Assembly: GCA_019454835.1 (NCBI GenBank)
Contig: JACFNP010000007.1
Span: 1-64,000, forward strand
Direction of reading: 5' to 3'
Source of the DNA: Rubellimicrobium sp.
GTDB lineage: Bacteria; Pseudomonadota; Alphaproteobacteria; Rhodobacterales; Rhodobacteraceae
Length of the DNA: 64,000 nucleotides
The first letter of the stretch is position 1, and each line of letters begins with the position of its first letter. A program made the translations under genes and the position numbers. The notes under the pieces are model-generated. The model worked only from the letters and a program-made list of their open reading frames with translations, did not search any database and was not told the origin of the DNA. Below, one piece after another: positions 9,212 through 18,416 of the stretch.

Positions 9212-10156
9212 ATGCCAGTATTCCGACTGGGTCTTGTGGGTGCGGGGCGCATGGGGCTTACCCATCTGCGGGCGCTGGAGCGCAGCCGCAAGGTCAAGGT
9301 CGTGGCCATTGCCGAGGCTGCCCCCGATGCCCGCAGCCGGCTGCCCCTGCCTGCCGGGCGCATCTTTCCGGACTGCGCGGCGATGCTGGATGCGGGCGGC
9401 CTCGACGGCGTTCTGGTCGCGGTGCCGACCCCGGCCCATGTTGCCACCGTGCGCGAGATCGCCGCTGCCGGGCTGCCGATCCTGTGCGAAAAGCCCTGCG
9501 GTCTGAACGTGGCCGAAGCCCGCGCTGCCGCAGCGGCGGCCGATGCCGCCGGGGTGCGCCTGCAGGTCGCCTACTGGCGCCGCTTCGTCCCGGCGCTGCG
9601 GCGGTTGCGCGAACGGATCGCGGCAGGCGCGCTTGGCGACATCTATCTGGTCGCCTGCCATCAATGGGACGAGACGCCGCCCTCCGCCGCCTTCAGGCGC
9701 TCGGGTGGCGGCGCGTTTCTCGACATGGGCGTGCATGAATTCGATCAGATGCGCTGGCTCAGCGGTCAGGAACCCGGACACTATCGCGTGGCGCGTTCTG
9801 CCGCGACCTTTGACGCCGTGGTGCCCGAAGACCCCGACGCCGTGCAGGCATTGTGCGATCTGTCGGGTGGCGCGACCGGCCTCGTCTCGCTCGGGCGACG
9901 GTTTCCGCCGGGGGATGCCTGCTGGGTGCAGGTCTTCGGCACCCTCGGGTTCGAGAACTGCCGCTTCCTGTGGCCGCCGCGCGGCGATGCCGTGCTGATG
10001 GCCGCGCTGCGCCGCCAGGCCGAGGATTTCGCTGCCGCCGTCGCCGGAGCCGCATCCGAAGGCGCGACGGGCAAGGATGCCATCGCCGCGCTCGAGGCTG
10101 CCGAGGCCGCCGGTGCCGCATTGCGCGCGGACCCGGCGCTCGCAGCCAGCGCCTGA
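9212..10156 (+). CDS. Gfo/Idh/MocA family oxidoreductase (inositol dehydrogenase-like)
   Basis: A 314-residue NAD(P)-dependent dehydrogenase. The N-terminal Rossmann fold opens with [14 protein letters not shown] (GxGxxG), the conserved EKP motif appears in LCEKPCG near residue 92, and the C-terminal alpha/beta domain carries [14 protein letters not shown], with the catalytic histidine. Members oxidise inositols, sugars and aminated sugars. It is the first of two neighbouring paralogs; they diverge strongly in sequence, so they probably take different substrates or isomers (for example scyllo- versus myo-inositol). A strong AAAGGAGGAG ribosome site precedes the start. Confidence 0.88.
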   Translation: MPVFRLGLVGAGRMGLTHLRALERSRKVKVVAIAEAAPDARSRLPLPAGRIFPDCAAMLDAGGLDGVLVAVPTPAHVATVREIAAAGLPILCEKPCGLNVAEARAAAAAADAAGVRLQVAYWRRFVPALRRLRERIAAGALGDIYLVACHQWDETPPSAAFRRSGGGAFLDMGVHEFDQMRWLSGQEPGHYRVARSAATFDAVVPEDPDAVQALCDLSGGATGLVSLGRRFPPGDACWVQVFGTLGFENCRFLWPPRGDAVLMAALRRQAEDFAAAVAGAASEGATGKDAIAALEAAEAAGAALRADPALAASA

Positions 10157-10182
10157 ACAGGAATCTGCCGCCAGGAGGACAT

Positions 10183-11193
10183 ATGAGCGTCAGGATCGGA
10201 ATCATCGGCACGGGGGCCATCGGCCGCGATCACGCGCGCCGCATCGCGCAGGTGCTTGCAGGCGGCACGGTCGTTGCCCTTGCCGACGCGAATCCCGCTG
10301 CCGCCGAGGCGGTGCGCCGCGACATCGCGCCGGGGGCTGAGGTATTTGCGCGCGGGCAGGATCTGATCGCCAGCCCGTCGGTCGACGCGGTGCTTGTCAC
10401 CACCACCGGCGCCACGCACGAACCCTATGTCCTTGCCGCCATTGCCGCAGGCAAGCCCTGCTTCTGCGAGAAACCGCTTGCCACCACCGCCACCGCCGCA
10501 TTGCGGATCGTCGAGGCCGAAACGGCGCTTGGCCGCCGTCTGGTGCAGGTCGGCTTCATGCGCCGCTACGACGCGGGCTATGGCGCGCTGAAAGACGCCA
10601 TCGCGCGCCACACCGGCCGCCCGCTCATGGTGCATGCCGCGCATCGCAACCAGAGCGTGCCCGGTGACTTCGACACCCCGATGGCGATCCACGATACACT
10701 GATCCACGAGATCGACGTGTTCCGCTGGCTGCTCGAGGATGACCATGTCTCGGCCAGGGTGCTGTTTCCGCGCACGACATCGCGCAGCCACGCGAACCTG
10801 CGCGACCCGCAGATCGTCATTCTGGAAACCGCAAAAGGCGTGGTCATCAGCGTCGAGGTTTTCGTGAACTGCGCCTACGGCTATGACATCCAGTGCGAGG
10901 TGGTCGGCGAAAACGGCACCGCCCGCCTGCCCGAGCCGATGGCGGTGCAGACGCGCACCGGCGCAAGGCTGCAGAACGACATCCTCACCGACTGGAAGGA
11001 ACGCTTCATTGACGCCTATGACATCGAACTGCGCGACTTCCTGCAGGCTGCGGCGCGCGGCACCGTCGCCGGACCCGGCGCCTGGGACGGCTACATGGCC
11101 GCAGTCACCGCCGACGCCTGCGTCAGCGCGCAGGCCCTGGCGGGCGAGGCGGTCCCGATCAGCACGCCGGCGCGCCCCGCGCTTTATGACTGA
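10183..11193 (+). CDS. iolG: Inositol 2-dehydrogenase-like Gfo/Idh/MocA oxidoreductase
   Basis: A 336-residue Gfo/Idh/MocA dehydrogenase, the closer of the two paralogs to IolG, which oxidises myo-inositol to 2-keto-myo-inositol. It shows [16 protein letters not shown] (NAD site), [10 protein letters not shown] (EKP motif near residue 94), [10 protein letters not shown], and the catalytic stretch [14 protein letters not shown] with the H-x-x-D pair. Its 336-residue length matches IolG (about 330-345). The ATG at 10183 has CAGGAGG seven bases upstream; an upstream in-frame extension would overlap the previous gene and is rejected. Confidence 0.88.
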   Translation: MSVRIGIIGTGAIGRDHARRIAQVLAGGTVVALADANPAAAEAVRRDIAPGAEVFARGQDLIASPSVDAVLVTTTGATHEPYVLAAIAAGKPCFCEKPLATTATAALRIVEAETALGRRLVQVGFMRRYDAGYGALKDAIARHTGRPLMVHAAHRNQSVPGDFDTPMAIHDTLIHEIDVFRWLLEDDHVSARVLFPRTTSRSHANLRDPQIVILETAKGVVISVEVFVNCAYGYDIQCEVVGENGTARLPEPMAVQTRTGARLQNDILTDWKERFIDAYDIELRDFLQAAARGTVAGPGAWDGYMAAVTADACVSAQALAGEAVPISTPARPALYD

Positions 11194-11202
11194 GGCGCGC
11201 TG

Positions 11203-13119
11203 ATGCCCGAAGCCACGCCCAAACCCCTTGATGTCATCACGATCGGTCGTGCGGGCGTCGACCTTTACGGCACGCAGGTCGGCGGGCGGCTTGAAGACAT
11301 GGGGTCGTTCCAGAAATACATCGGCGGCAGCCCCACGAACATGGCCTGCGGCATGGCGCGGCTGGGGTTGCGGGCGGCGCTTGTCACGCGGGTCGGGGAC
11401 GAGCACATGGGCCGCTTCATCCGCGAGGAACTCGCGCGCGAGGGCGTGGACCTGCGCGGGGTGACGACCGACCCGGAACGGCTGACCGCGCTGGTCATCC
11501 TCGGCATCCGCGACCGCGAACGGTTCCCGCTGATCTTCTACCGCGAGAACTGCGCCGACATGGCGCTGTGCGAGGCGGACATCGACGAGAGCCTGATCGC
11601 CGAATCTCGCGCGTTGGTGGCGACCGGCACCCATCTGTCGCATCCCGCCACCACGGCGGCGGTGCTGCGCGCGCTGCGGCTGGCGCGGCAGCACGGGGCG
11701 CGCAGGGCGCTCGACATCGACTATCGCCCGAATCTGTGGGGCCTGTCGGGCCATGGCGACGGCGAGAACCGCTATATCGAAAGCGCCGCCGTCACCGCGC
11801 GGCTGCAGGCGACATTACACCATTTCGACCTGATCGTCGGCACCGAAGAGGAATTCCACATCGCGGGCGGCAGCACCGACACCATCGCGGCGTTGCGCGC
11901 GGTACGGGCGGTGTCGGATGCCACCCTCGTGTGCAAGCGCGGGCCGATGGGGGCGGTGGCCTTCGCGGGCGCGATCCCCGACGATCTGGATGCAGGCGAA
12001 AGCGGTCCCGGCTTCGCCATCGAGGTATTCAACGTCCTTGGCGCGGGCGACGGTTTCATGGCCGGGCTGGTGAAGGGCTGGCTTGACGGCGAGGGCTGGC
12101 CGCGCGCGCTCGAATACGCCAATGCCTGCGGCGCGCTTGCGGTCAGCCGCCACGGCTGCACCCCGGCCTATCCCTCGCTGGAAGAGCTGCATTTCTTCCT
12201 GTCGCGCGGCGTCACCCGCCCCGATCTGCGTAACGACCCCGACCTTGCGCAGGTGCATTGGGCCACCACGCGCAAGGGCGACTGGTCCACGATGCGGGTG
12301 TTTGCCTTCGACCACCGCAGCCAGCTTGAGGCGCTGCCGGGCGCCACGCCCGACCGCATCGGCGCGTTCAAACTGCTGTGCGTTGAGGCTGCGCAACAGG
12401 TGGCGCGCGGGCAGCGGGGCTACGGCATCCTGTGCGACGGGCGGCTGGGTCAGGATGCGCTGATGCGGGCCGAGGGCACGGGGCTGTGGATCGGCCGCCC
12501 GGCGGAACTGCCCGGCGCGCGCCCGCTGCGGTTCGAGCCCGCGCTTGGCCCCGATCTGGGCGGCCTGCGCGAATGGCCGCGCGGGCAGGTGGTGAAATGC
12601 CTGGTCATGGCGCACCCCGACGACGACCCCGCCACCGCCGCCGCGCAAGAGGACGAGGTGCTGCGGCTGTGGAGCGCCGCGCGCAGGCAGGGGCTGGAGT
12701 TCCTGCTTGAACTGGTGGCCTCGCCCCTTGGGCCGGTGGATGACGATACCACGGCGGCGCTGATCGGGCGCTTCTACGCCGCGGGGGTGTTTCCCGACTG
12801 GTGGAAGCTCGAACCGCTGGCTACGGATACCGCCTGGGCACGCGCCGTGGCCGCGATCGAGGCGCATGATCCCCGCACGCGCGGCATCGTCGTGCTTGGC
12901 CTCGACGCGCCCGAAGAGGCGCTGGCGGCAAGCTTCGAACTCGCCGCACGCCAGCCGCTGGTGAAAGGCTTTGCGGTCGGGCGCACGATCTTCGGCGCCG
13001 CCGCGCGCGACTGGATGGTGGGCGCAATCGACGACACGGCGACGGTTGCGCGCATGGCCGACAATTACACGCGGCTCTGCGCGCTGTGGGACACGGCCCG
13101 TGCGCGCGCCGGCGACTGA
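11203..13119 (+). CDS. iolC: 5-dehydro-2-deoxygluconokinase fused to DUF2090 domain
   Basis: A 638-residue fusion. Residues about 8-330 are a PfkB-family sugar kinase with IGGSPTNMACGMARLGLR near the N-terminus and the catalytic-base motif GAGDGFMAGL near 280. This is IolC, phosphorylating 2-deoxy-5-keto-gluconate. Residues about 345-638 are DUF2090, with TIM-barrel-like strands such as RVFAFDHRSQLEAL. In this fused form DUF2090 is thought to supply the aldolase step otherwise made by IolJ, giving dihydroxyacetone phosphate and malonate semialdehyde; I recall this assignment from annotation practice and cannot verify it here. No separate iolJ is in the window. Confidence 0.92.
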   Translation: MPEATPKPLDVITIGRAGVDLYGTQVGGRLEDMGSFQKYIGGSPTNMACGMARLGLRAALVTRVGDEHMGRFIREELAREGVDLRGVTTDPERLTALVILGIRDRERFPLIFYRENCADMALCEADIDESLIAESRALVATGTHLSHPATTAAVLRALRLARQHGARRALDIDYRPNLWGLSGHGDGENRYIESAAVTARLQATLHHFDLIVGTEEEFHIAGGSTDTIAALRAVRAVSDATLVCKRGPMGAVAFAGAIPDDLDAGESGPGFAIEVFNVLGAGDGFMAGLVKGWLDGEGWPRALEYANACGALAVSRHGCTPAYPSLEELHFFLSRGVTRPDLRNDPDLAQVHWATTRKGDWSTMRVFAFDHRSQLEALPGATPDRIGAFKLLCVEAAQQVARGQRGYGILCDGRLGQDALMRAEGTGLWIGRPAELPGARPLRFEPALGPDLGGLREWPRGQVVKCLVMAHPDDDPATAAAQEDEVLRLWSAARRQGLEFLLELVASPLGPVDDDTTAALIGRFYAAGVFPDWWKLEPLATDTAWARAVAAIEAHDPRTRGIVVLGLDAPEEALAASFELAARQPLVKGFAVGRTIFGAAARDWMVGAIDDTATVARMADNYTRLCALWDTARARAGD

Positions 13120-13159
13120 GGCAACCGCCCTGCGGGGCGTCAGACAGGGGGACGAGGCG

Positions 13160-14983
13160 ATGGAGACGATCCGGCTGACGGCGGCGCAGGCGATGGTGCG
13201 CTGGCTGTCCGTGCAGAACAACGAGGCGGGCGCGCGCTTCATCGAAGGGGTCTGGGCGATCTTCGGCCACGGCAATGTCGCCGGTCTGGGCGAGGCCTTG
13301 CACAGGATCGGCGACGCGCTGCCCACCTGGCGCGGTCAGAACGAACAGACCATGGCGCATACCGCAATTGCCTGGGCCAAGACGCGGCGGCGGCGGCAGG
13401 CGATGGCGGTGACGACATCAATCGGGCCGGGGGCGACCAACCTTGTCACGGCCGCCGCGCTGGCGCATGTGAACCGGCTGCCGGTGCTGTTCATCCCCGG
13501 CGATGTCTTTGCCGGGCGCGGCCCCGATCCGGTGCTGCAGCAGCTCGAGGATTTCGACGACGCCACCGTCTCGGTCAACGACACGTTGCGCCCGGTCAGC
13601 CGCTTCTTCGACCGCATCACGCGCCCCGAACAGTTGCTGTCCGCGCTGCCGCGCGCGTTGGCGATGATGACCGACCCCGCCGGTTGCGGCCCCGCCACCA
13701 TCGCCTTTCCGCAGGACGTGCAGGCCGAGGCCTGGGATTATCCCGCCAGCTTCTTCACGCCCCACATCTGGCGCATCCGCCGCCCCGAACCCGACCCGCG
13801 CGAAGTGGCCGATGTGGTGGCGCTGCTGAAGGCGGCCCGGCGCCCGCTGATCGTCGCAGGCGGCGGCGTGATCTATTCGGGGGCCGAGGGCGAACTGGCC
13901 GCCTTCGCCCGCAGGCACAACATTCCCGTGGCCGAAACCCAGGCGGGCAAGGGCGCCATCGCCTGGGACGAGCCGCTGAACTTCGGCGCACCCGGCGTCA
14001 CCGGCACCGGCCCCGCCAACGAGGTTGCCGCCGATGCCGATCTGGTAATCGGCATCGGCACCCGGTTCCAGGACTTCACCACCGGCAGCCGCACCCTGTT
14101 CGCCAGCCCCGGCCGCAGGCTGGTGTCGATCAACCTTGCCGCGCATGATGCGATGAAACACGGTGCGGTCGGGCTGGTGGCCGACGCGCGCCAGGCGATC
14201 CGCGCCATCGAGGCCGCGCTGGGGTCCGTGACCTTCGCCGATCAGGACAATGGCCGCCGCGCCGCGTGGTTCGCCGCCACAGATACGCTCTGCGCCGCGC
14301 CCAACCACGACGGGCTGCCGTCCGATGCGCAGGTGATCGGGGCGGTGCAGCGCGTGGCCACGCCTGCGACCTTGGCGATGTGCGCGGCGGGTACCATGCC
14401 GGGCATGCTGCAGGTGCTGTGGCGCGCGAGCGCGGGCGGCTATCACATGGAATACGGCTATTCCTGCATGGGCTACGAGATCGCGGGCGCGCTGGGCGTG
14501 AAACTTGCCGCGCCCGAGCGCGAGGTGATCTGCTTCGTCGGCGACGGCAGCTACATGATGGCCAATTCCGAACTGGCCACGGCGGTGATGCGCCGCGTGC
14601 CCTTTACCGTGGTGCTGACCGACAATCGCGGTTTCGGCTGCATCAACCGCCTGCAGATGAGCACTGGCGGCGCCGAGTTCAACAATCTCTACGCCAGCAC
14701 CAATATCGAGGCCCAGCCCGAGATCGACTTTGTCGCCCATGCCGCCAGCATGGGCGCATATGCCGAACGCGCGACCGGCATCGCCGATCTCGAGGCGCGC
14801 ATCGTCGCCGCCCGCGACCGCGACCGGCCGACCGTGATCGTGATCGAGACCACCCCCTACCACGACCGCGACGTTGGCGGGCACTGGTGGGATGTGGCGG
14901 TGCCCGAAGTGTCCGCGCGCGCCGAGGTGCGCGACGCCTACCGCCGCTACGCCGAACAGACCGCGCGGCGGGTGATGAACTGA
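13160..14983 (+). CDS. iolD: 3D-trihydroxycyclohexane-1,2-dione hydrolase (IolD)
   Basis: A 607-residue thiamine-diphosphate enzyme with the three-domain pyruvate-oxidase layout. The N-terminal PYR domain contains the catalytic Glu in RGQNEQTMAHTAIAW, the central domain holds PLIVAGGGVIYSGA, and the C-terminal PP domain holds the Mg/ThDP site GDGSYMM near residue 461 with downstream TDNRGFGCINRLQ. The EFNNLY segment is typical of IolD. The enzyme opens the dione ring to 5-deoxy-glucuronate. The ATG at 13160 follows GGGGGACGAGG. Size and order (iolC-iolD-iolB) match inositol operons. Confidence 0.94.
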   Translation: METIRLTAAQAMVRWLSVQNNEAGARFIEGVWAIFGHGNVAGLGEALHRIGDALPTWRGQNEQTMAHTAIAWAKTRRRRQAMAVTTSIGPGATNLVTAAALAHVNRLPVLFIPGDVFAGRGPDPVLQQLEDFDDATVSVNDTLRPVSRFFDRITRPEQLLSALPRALAMMTDPAGCGPATIAFPQDVQAEAWDYPASFFTPHIWRIRRPEPDPREVADVVALLKAARRPLIVAGGGVIYSGAEGELAAFARRHNIPVAETQAGKGAIAWDEPLNFGAPGVTGTGPANEVAADADLVIGIGTRFQDFTTGSRTLFASPGRRLVSINLAAHDAMKHGAVGLVADARQAIRAIEAALGSVTFADQDNGRRAAWFAATDTLCAAPNHDGLPSDAQVIGAVQRVATPATLAMCAAGTMPGMLQVLWRASAGGYHMEYGYSCMGYEIAGALGVKLAAPEREVICFVGDGSYMMANSELATAVMRRVPFTVVLTDNRGFGCINRLQMSTGGAEFNNLYASTNIEAQPEIDFVAHAASMGAYAERATGIADLEARIVAARDRDRPTVIVIETTPYHDRDVGGHWWDVAVPEVSARAEVRDAYRRYAEQTARRVMN

Positions 14984-15007
14984 ACCGCCGAACCCGGAGG
15001 GCATCCG

Positions 15008-15874
15008 ATGCGACATCTTCTGCGCAGGCCGCGCGGCAACTTTGGCAAGGTCCACGACATCACCGTGGAGAACGCGCGCGGGCCGCTGTCGCCCGATTGG
15101 GGCTACGTGGGCTTCGGCCTCCATCACCTGCGCCCCGGCGACAGCGCCGCCGAGGCCACCGGCGCGCGCGAGGCAATCCTCGTGCTGGTCGAGGGCAAGG
15201 CGCGGATCGAGGGCGCAGGCCACGACTGGGGCGAGCTGGGCGAGCGCCTTTCCGTGTGGGAGCGCACGCCGCCCCATGCGCTCTACCTCCCGCCGGGGGT
15301 TGACTGGCGGGCGGTGGCGACCACCGATTGCACGCTGGCCGTCTGCACCGCGCCGGGCAAGGGCGGCCATGCGGCGCGGCTTCTGGGCGGTGCGGATTGC
15401 GCCATGCTCACGCGCGGCAAGGGCGGCAACACCCGCCACATTTACAACATCGCCATGGAGGATGCCGATGTCGCCGACAGCCTGCTGGTGACCGAGGTGT
15501 TTACCCCGAACGGGCACTGGTCCAGCTACCCCGGCCACCGCCACGACGAGGACGACTTTCCCCGCATCACCTGTCTTGAGGAAACCTACTACTTCCGGCT
15601 CGACCGCCCCGGCGCCTGGGGCCTGCAGCGGGTCTATACCGAGGACGGCACGCTGGACGAGGCGATGGCCGTGCGCGACGGCGACGTGACCTTGGTGCCA
15701 CGCGGCCACCACCCCTGCGCCGCGCCCTACGGGTTCGAGATGTACTACCTCAACACCATGGCCGGACCGCGCCGCAACTGGCGCTTCATCGCCGATCCGG
15801 CGAGCGCCTTCGTACTGGAGCGGGACGGACAGGCGGCGGGGGGTGAGGAACCCGGAACCACTGGTGCCACATGA
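15008..15874 (+). CDS. iolB: 5-deoxy-glucuronate isomerase (IolB)
   Basis: A 288-residue bicupin matching IolB, which isomerises 5-deoxy-glucuronate to 2-deoxy-5-keto-gluconate, the IolC substrate. The metal-binding cupin motif YPGHRHDEDD lies near residues 174-183, followed by ETYYFRLDRP with the Glu ligand and VPRGHHPCAAPYGF with the distal His. The N-terminal GYVGFGLHHLRPG is also characteristic. It ends the operon. iolA (malonate-semialdehyde dehydrogenase) is not in the window, so that last step must be encoded elsewhere. Confidence 0.94.
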   Translation: MRHLLRRPRGNFGKVHDITVENARGPLSPDWGYVGFGLHHLRPGDSAAEATGAREAILVLVEGKARIEGAGHDWGELGERLSVWERTPPHALYLPPGVDWRAVATTDCTLAVCTAPGKGGHAARLLGGADCAMLTRGKGGNTRHIYNIAMEDADVADSLLVTEVFTPNGHWSSYPGHRHDEDDFPRITCLEETYYFRLDRPGAWGLQRVYTEDGTLDEAMAVRDGDVTLVPRGHHPCAAPYGFEMYYLNTMAGPRRNWRFIADPASAFVLERDGQAAGGEEPGTTGAT

Positions 15875-16420
15875 TCGAGCACGACTCCCTCGTTCCCCGC
15901 CCGGCCAGCTCCTGCCCGAGCGCCGTCGTACGCAAGGCGGGCGCGCGGTCGTGAAACGGCAGTCCGGCGCGCCGGGCAAAGATGCGCTTGCCGCAGGTTG
16001 CCAGATGCTCGCGCGATTGCATTCCGAAAGGCGCGGCAGGACGAAAGGCGCGACGGGCTGCGTCGGCTCGGACAAGCGCCATCACGAGCCGGATGGCCGC
16101 GAATGCGCAAGCGCTTGCCAGGGCCGGGGGTGGTCCGCGCAGGCCATGCAGAAAACTCCGGTAGGGCATATTCCCGAACGGCAGGTGATACTCGTGTCTC
16201 GCGCAAGGCGTGCAGCCCCGGCGCGCGTGTGGTCACCCGGTGGCGCTTGATCAGCGGGCACGATCTGGCGTTGCATGGCGGCACGAATTCACAGTAGCCA
16301 TGTCCGGACCAGTCGTCGCGCGGGGCAACAGGCTGCGCAGGGCGCACGACGTGTCGAGCCTGACCTGCGCGAACCCCCGGCGAGGTGCCGGTGGTCCCTG
16401 GCCTCGAGGATGCAATCAAG
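15875..16420. other. Intergenic region with no recognisable gene
   Basis: About 546 bases between iolB and the lactonase gene. A minus-strand frame (15786-16169) would encode about 127 residues, but it has no start with a good ribosome site, overlaps the end of iolB, and resembles no family I know. It could be a decayed gene. The downstream transcription unit must start here, yet no clear promoter hexamers or operator palindromes stand out. Confidence 0.4.
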
Positions 16421-17305
16421 ATGGAAATCAGTGTCCTTGCCGATGTGAAGCCGCTGCTTGGCGAAGGCCCGCTCTGGGACGCGGAGGCCGGGCGGCTCTA
16501 CTTTGTCGATGCGCTTGGTCGGCGTGTCTTCCGGTGCACCGAACACGGGGCCGAGATGCGTGCATGGACTGTTCCCTCGCGGGTGGGCGCGGTTGCGCTC
16601 TGGGACGGACAGGGGCTGGTGGCCGCCCTGGCCGACGGGTTCTGGCGGCTTGATCTGGAAAGCGGCGCCTGCGACCTGCTTGTGCGACCCGACCCTGTCA
16701 ACGCGAATACGGCTCTGAATGACGGCAAGGTCGATCCGATGGGGCGCTTCGTCTGTGGCTCAATGGATCTTGGAGAGGAACACCCGACCGGCGCGCTGTG
16801 GCGACTCGAGCCTGATCGCACCGTTACCTGCCTCGGGCAGGGCATCATCTGTTCAAACGGCCCGTGCTGGTCCCCGGATGGAAGCGTGTTCTATTTTGCT
16901 GACAGCTTCACGGGGGAAATCGGCGCCTGGGACCATGACCCGGCGACGGGGGAAATCTCGGGCCGGCGTACGTTTTACACTGTCCCAGACGAACGCGGAG
17001 GAGCGCCGGACGGGGCTACGGTAGATGAGGAAGGCGCCGTCTGGAGCGTGGCGGTCTTTGACGGGCGTATCCGCCGCCTGTCGCCCGAGGGCGAAGTTCT
17101 GCGCGAAATTGAGATGCCGGTGCGCAAGGTGACCAGTGTGGCATGGGGCGGCGCCGGGCTTGACCGCCTTTTCGTCACGTCGATGGCCGAGCCGCCGCTG
17201 CCCCGATATCCTGGCGATGGCCAGTTGCGCGGGTCGCTTTTCGTCATCGACGGCCTGGGCGTGCGCGGCAGACCGGAGCCACGATTTGCAGGAGGATTGT
17301 CATGA
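16421..17305 (+). CDS. SMP-30/gluconolactonase family lactonase
   Basis: A 294-residue six-bladed beta-propeller of the SMP-30/gluconolactonase/LRE family, which hydrolyses sugar lactones to aldonic acids using one divalent metal. Ligand positions are visible: Glu15 in LLGEGPLWD, Asn in the ALNDGKVDPMGRF stretch near 97-103, and Asp in GAPDGATVDEEG near 194. I chose the ATG at 16421, preceded by GAGGA, because the protein then begins at the usual place just before the GEGPLW motif. It overlaps the following SDR by ATGA, so lactone formation and hydrolysis are likely consecutive steps. Confidence 0.9.
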   Translation: MEISVLADVKPLLGEGPLWDAEAGRLYFVDALGRRVFRCTEHGAEMRAWTVPSRVGAVALWDGQGLVAALADGFWRLDLESGACDLLVRPDPVNANTALNDGKVDPMGRFVCGSMDLGEEHPTGALWRLEPDRTVTCLGQGIICSNGPCWSPDGSVFYFADSFTGEIGAWDHDPATGEISGRRTFYTVPDERGGAPDGATVDEEGAVWSVAVFDGRIRRLSPEGEVLREIEMPVRKVTSVAWGGAGLDRLFVTSMAEPPLPRYPGDGQLRGSLFVIDGLGVRGRPEPRFAGGLS

Positions 17306-18075
17306 GCGGTCGAACGGCTGTCATTTCCGGTGCCGCGCAGGGTATCGGCCACGCGACTGTAAAACGCCTTATGCGCGAAGGGTTCTCGCGCTTCCTGCTG
17401 ATCGACCGCCAGAGCGAGGCGCTCAAGGCGCGTTGTGCCGCGCTGGCCGAGGCCGGTGCCGAGGCGACCGCGCTGGTTGCCGATCTGGCAGGGATGGACT
17501 GGCGCGCGCCGCTTGCGGCAGCGCTCGCACGGATCGGCCCGGTCGACGTGCTGGTGAATGCCGCAGGCACAACGGCGCGTGGCGGAATCGAGGACACGAC
17601 GCAGGAGACCTTCGACCTGATCTTCCACCTGAACGTGCGGGCACCGTTTTTCCTCATGCAGGAGGTGGCGCAGCACATGCGGGCGGGCGGGGTCATCGTG
17701 AACATAACCTCGATGCTGGCCTATGGCGGGCCGCCGTTCCTGGTGCCGTATTCCGCGTCCAAGGCGGCGCTCGTCGCGCTGACCAAAGGCGCCGCGAACA
17801 CGCTCAAGCAACGGGGATTGCATGTCTTCGCGGTCAATCTCGGCTGGACCTGGACTCCGGGCGAACAGGAGGTGCAGACCCGCGTGCATGGTCTTGCCCC
17901 CGACTGGGCCGAGACCATCGGTGCCCGGCAGCCCTTTGGCCGCCTGCTCATGCCCGAAGACCCCGCCGGGCTGATCGCGTTTCTCGTATCACCCGACGCC
18001 CGCATGATGACGGGCGCGGTGATCGACCTCGACCAGTACGTTGCCGGGACGGTCGAGGACAATCCGGGGAACTGA
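17302..18075 (+). CDS. Short-chain dehydrogenase/reductase
   Basis: A 257-residue classical SDR. The cofactor motif SGAAQGIG covers residues 9-16, NAAG occurs near 90-93, and the catalytic Tyr150-x3-Lys154 sits in PYSASK after the Ser of NITSM. The C-terminal QPFGRLLMPEDPAGLIAFL and MMTGAVIDLDQ segments are typical of sugar or polyol dehydrogenases of this class. With the overlapping lactonase, a sensible role is oxidising an aldose at C1 to its lactone, or a sugar acid further along. Substrate and cofactor preference cannot be read from sequence. Confidence 0.9.
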   Translation: MSGRTAVISGAAQGIGHATVKRLMREGFSRFLLIDRQSEALKARCAALAEAGAEATALVADLAGMDWRAPLAAALARIGPVDVLVNAAGTTARGGIEDTTQETFDLIFHLNVRAPFFLMQEVAQHMRAGGVIVNITSMLAYGGPPFLVPYSASKAALVALTKGAANTLKQRGLHVFAVNLGWTWTPGEQEVQTRVHGLAPDWAETIGARQPFGRLLMPEDPAGLIAFLVSPDARMMTGAVIDLDQYVAGTVEDNPGN

Positions 18076-18139
18076 GCCGCAGAACCGCAGCCCCCGCAGG
18101 GCATGGCGGTCTTTCAGGTAGCCGGGTGCGCTGCCTATT

Positions 18140-18230
18140 CCGTCACCCGCGAGGCGAAGCCGAAGCAACCTCGACCGCTCGCACACGACATCGAGGTTGC
18201 TTCGTCGCCTGCGGCTCCTCGCAATGACGG
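18140..18230. repeat. Dispersed palindromic repeat, copy B
   Basis: This copy starts CCGTCACCCGCGAGGCGAAGC and continues to CTCCTCGCAATGACGG. GAAGCAACCTCGA on the left pairs with TCGAGGTTGCTTC on the right, so it folds into a long hairpin. The left end is diverged (ACCCGC in place of ATTGCG). A CGCCCGGTTG just after the copy resembles the right terminal repeat of the longer units at 1940 and 27368. It sits between the SDR gene and the XylF-like gene. Confidence 0.75.
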
Positions 18231-18274
18231 AATGTGATGTTCGCCCGGTTGCACCGGGCCCTCTTTGCAGCGAT

Positions 18275-18303
18275 TGACAAGGTAAAACGTTTACGCTTAC
18301 CGT
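18275..18303 (+). promoter_or_regulatory. Promoter with embedded LacI-type operator upstream of the XylF-like gene
   Basis: TTGACA (18275-18280) is a perfect -35 hexamer. After 17 bases comes TACCGT (18298-18303), a weak -10. Between them lies GTAAAACGTTTAC (18282-18294), a near-perfect palindrome with the central CG typical of LacI-family operators. A LacI-family gene lies in the same cluster (23653-24741) and is the obvious candidate repressor. A repressor bound here would cover the promoter spacer. Confidence 0.6.
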
Positions 18304-18416
18304 CACCCCACTGCATCGGATGACACGGGGAGGGCCGCGAGGCCGCGTCGTCCGCCGAACAGTTGGTTGAAACGAACGAAAACCACTCGGGCCAGACACT
18401 GGGGAGCAATTTTGCC

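Noticed and set aside
15786-16169. A minus-strand frame of 127 codons between iolB and the lactonase
   Set aside because: It overlaps the iolB coding end, lacks a ribosome site and resembles no known family. It is kept only as a possible remnant in the gap description.
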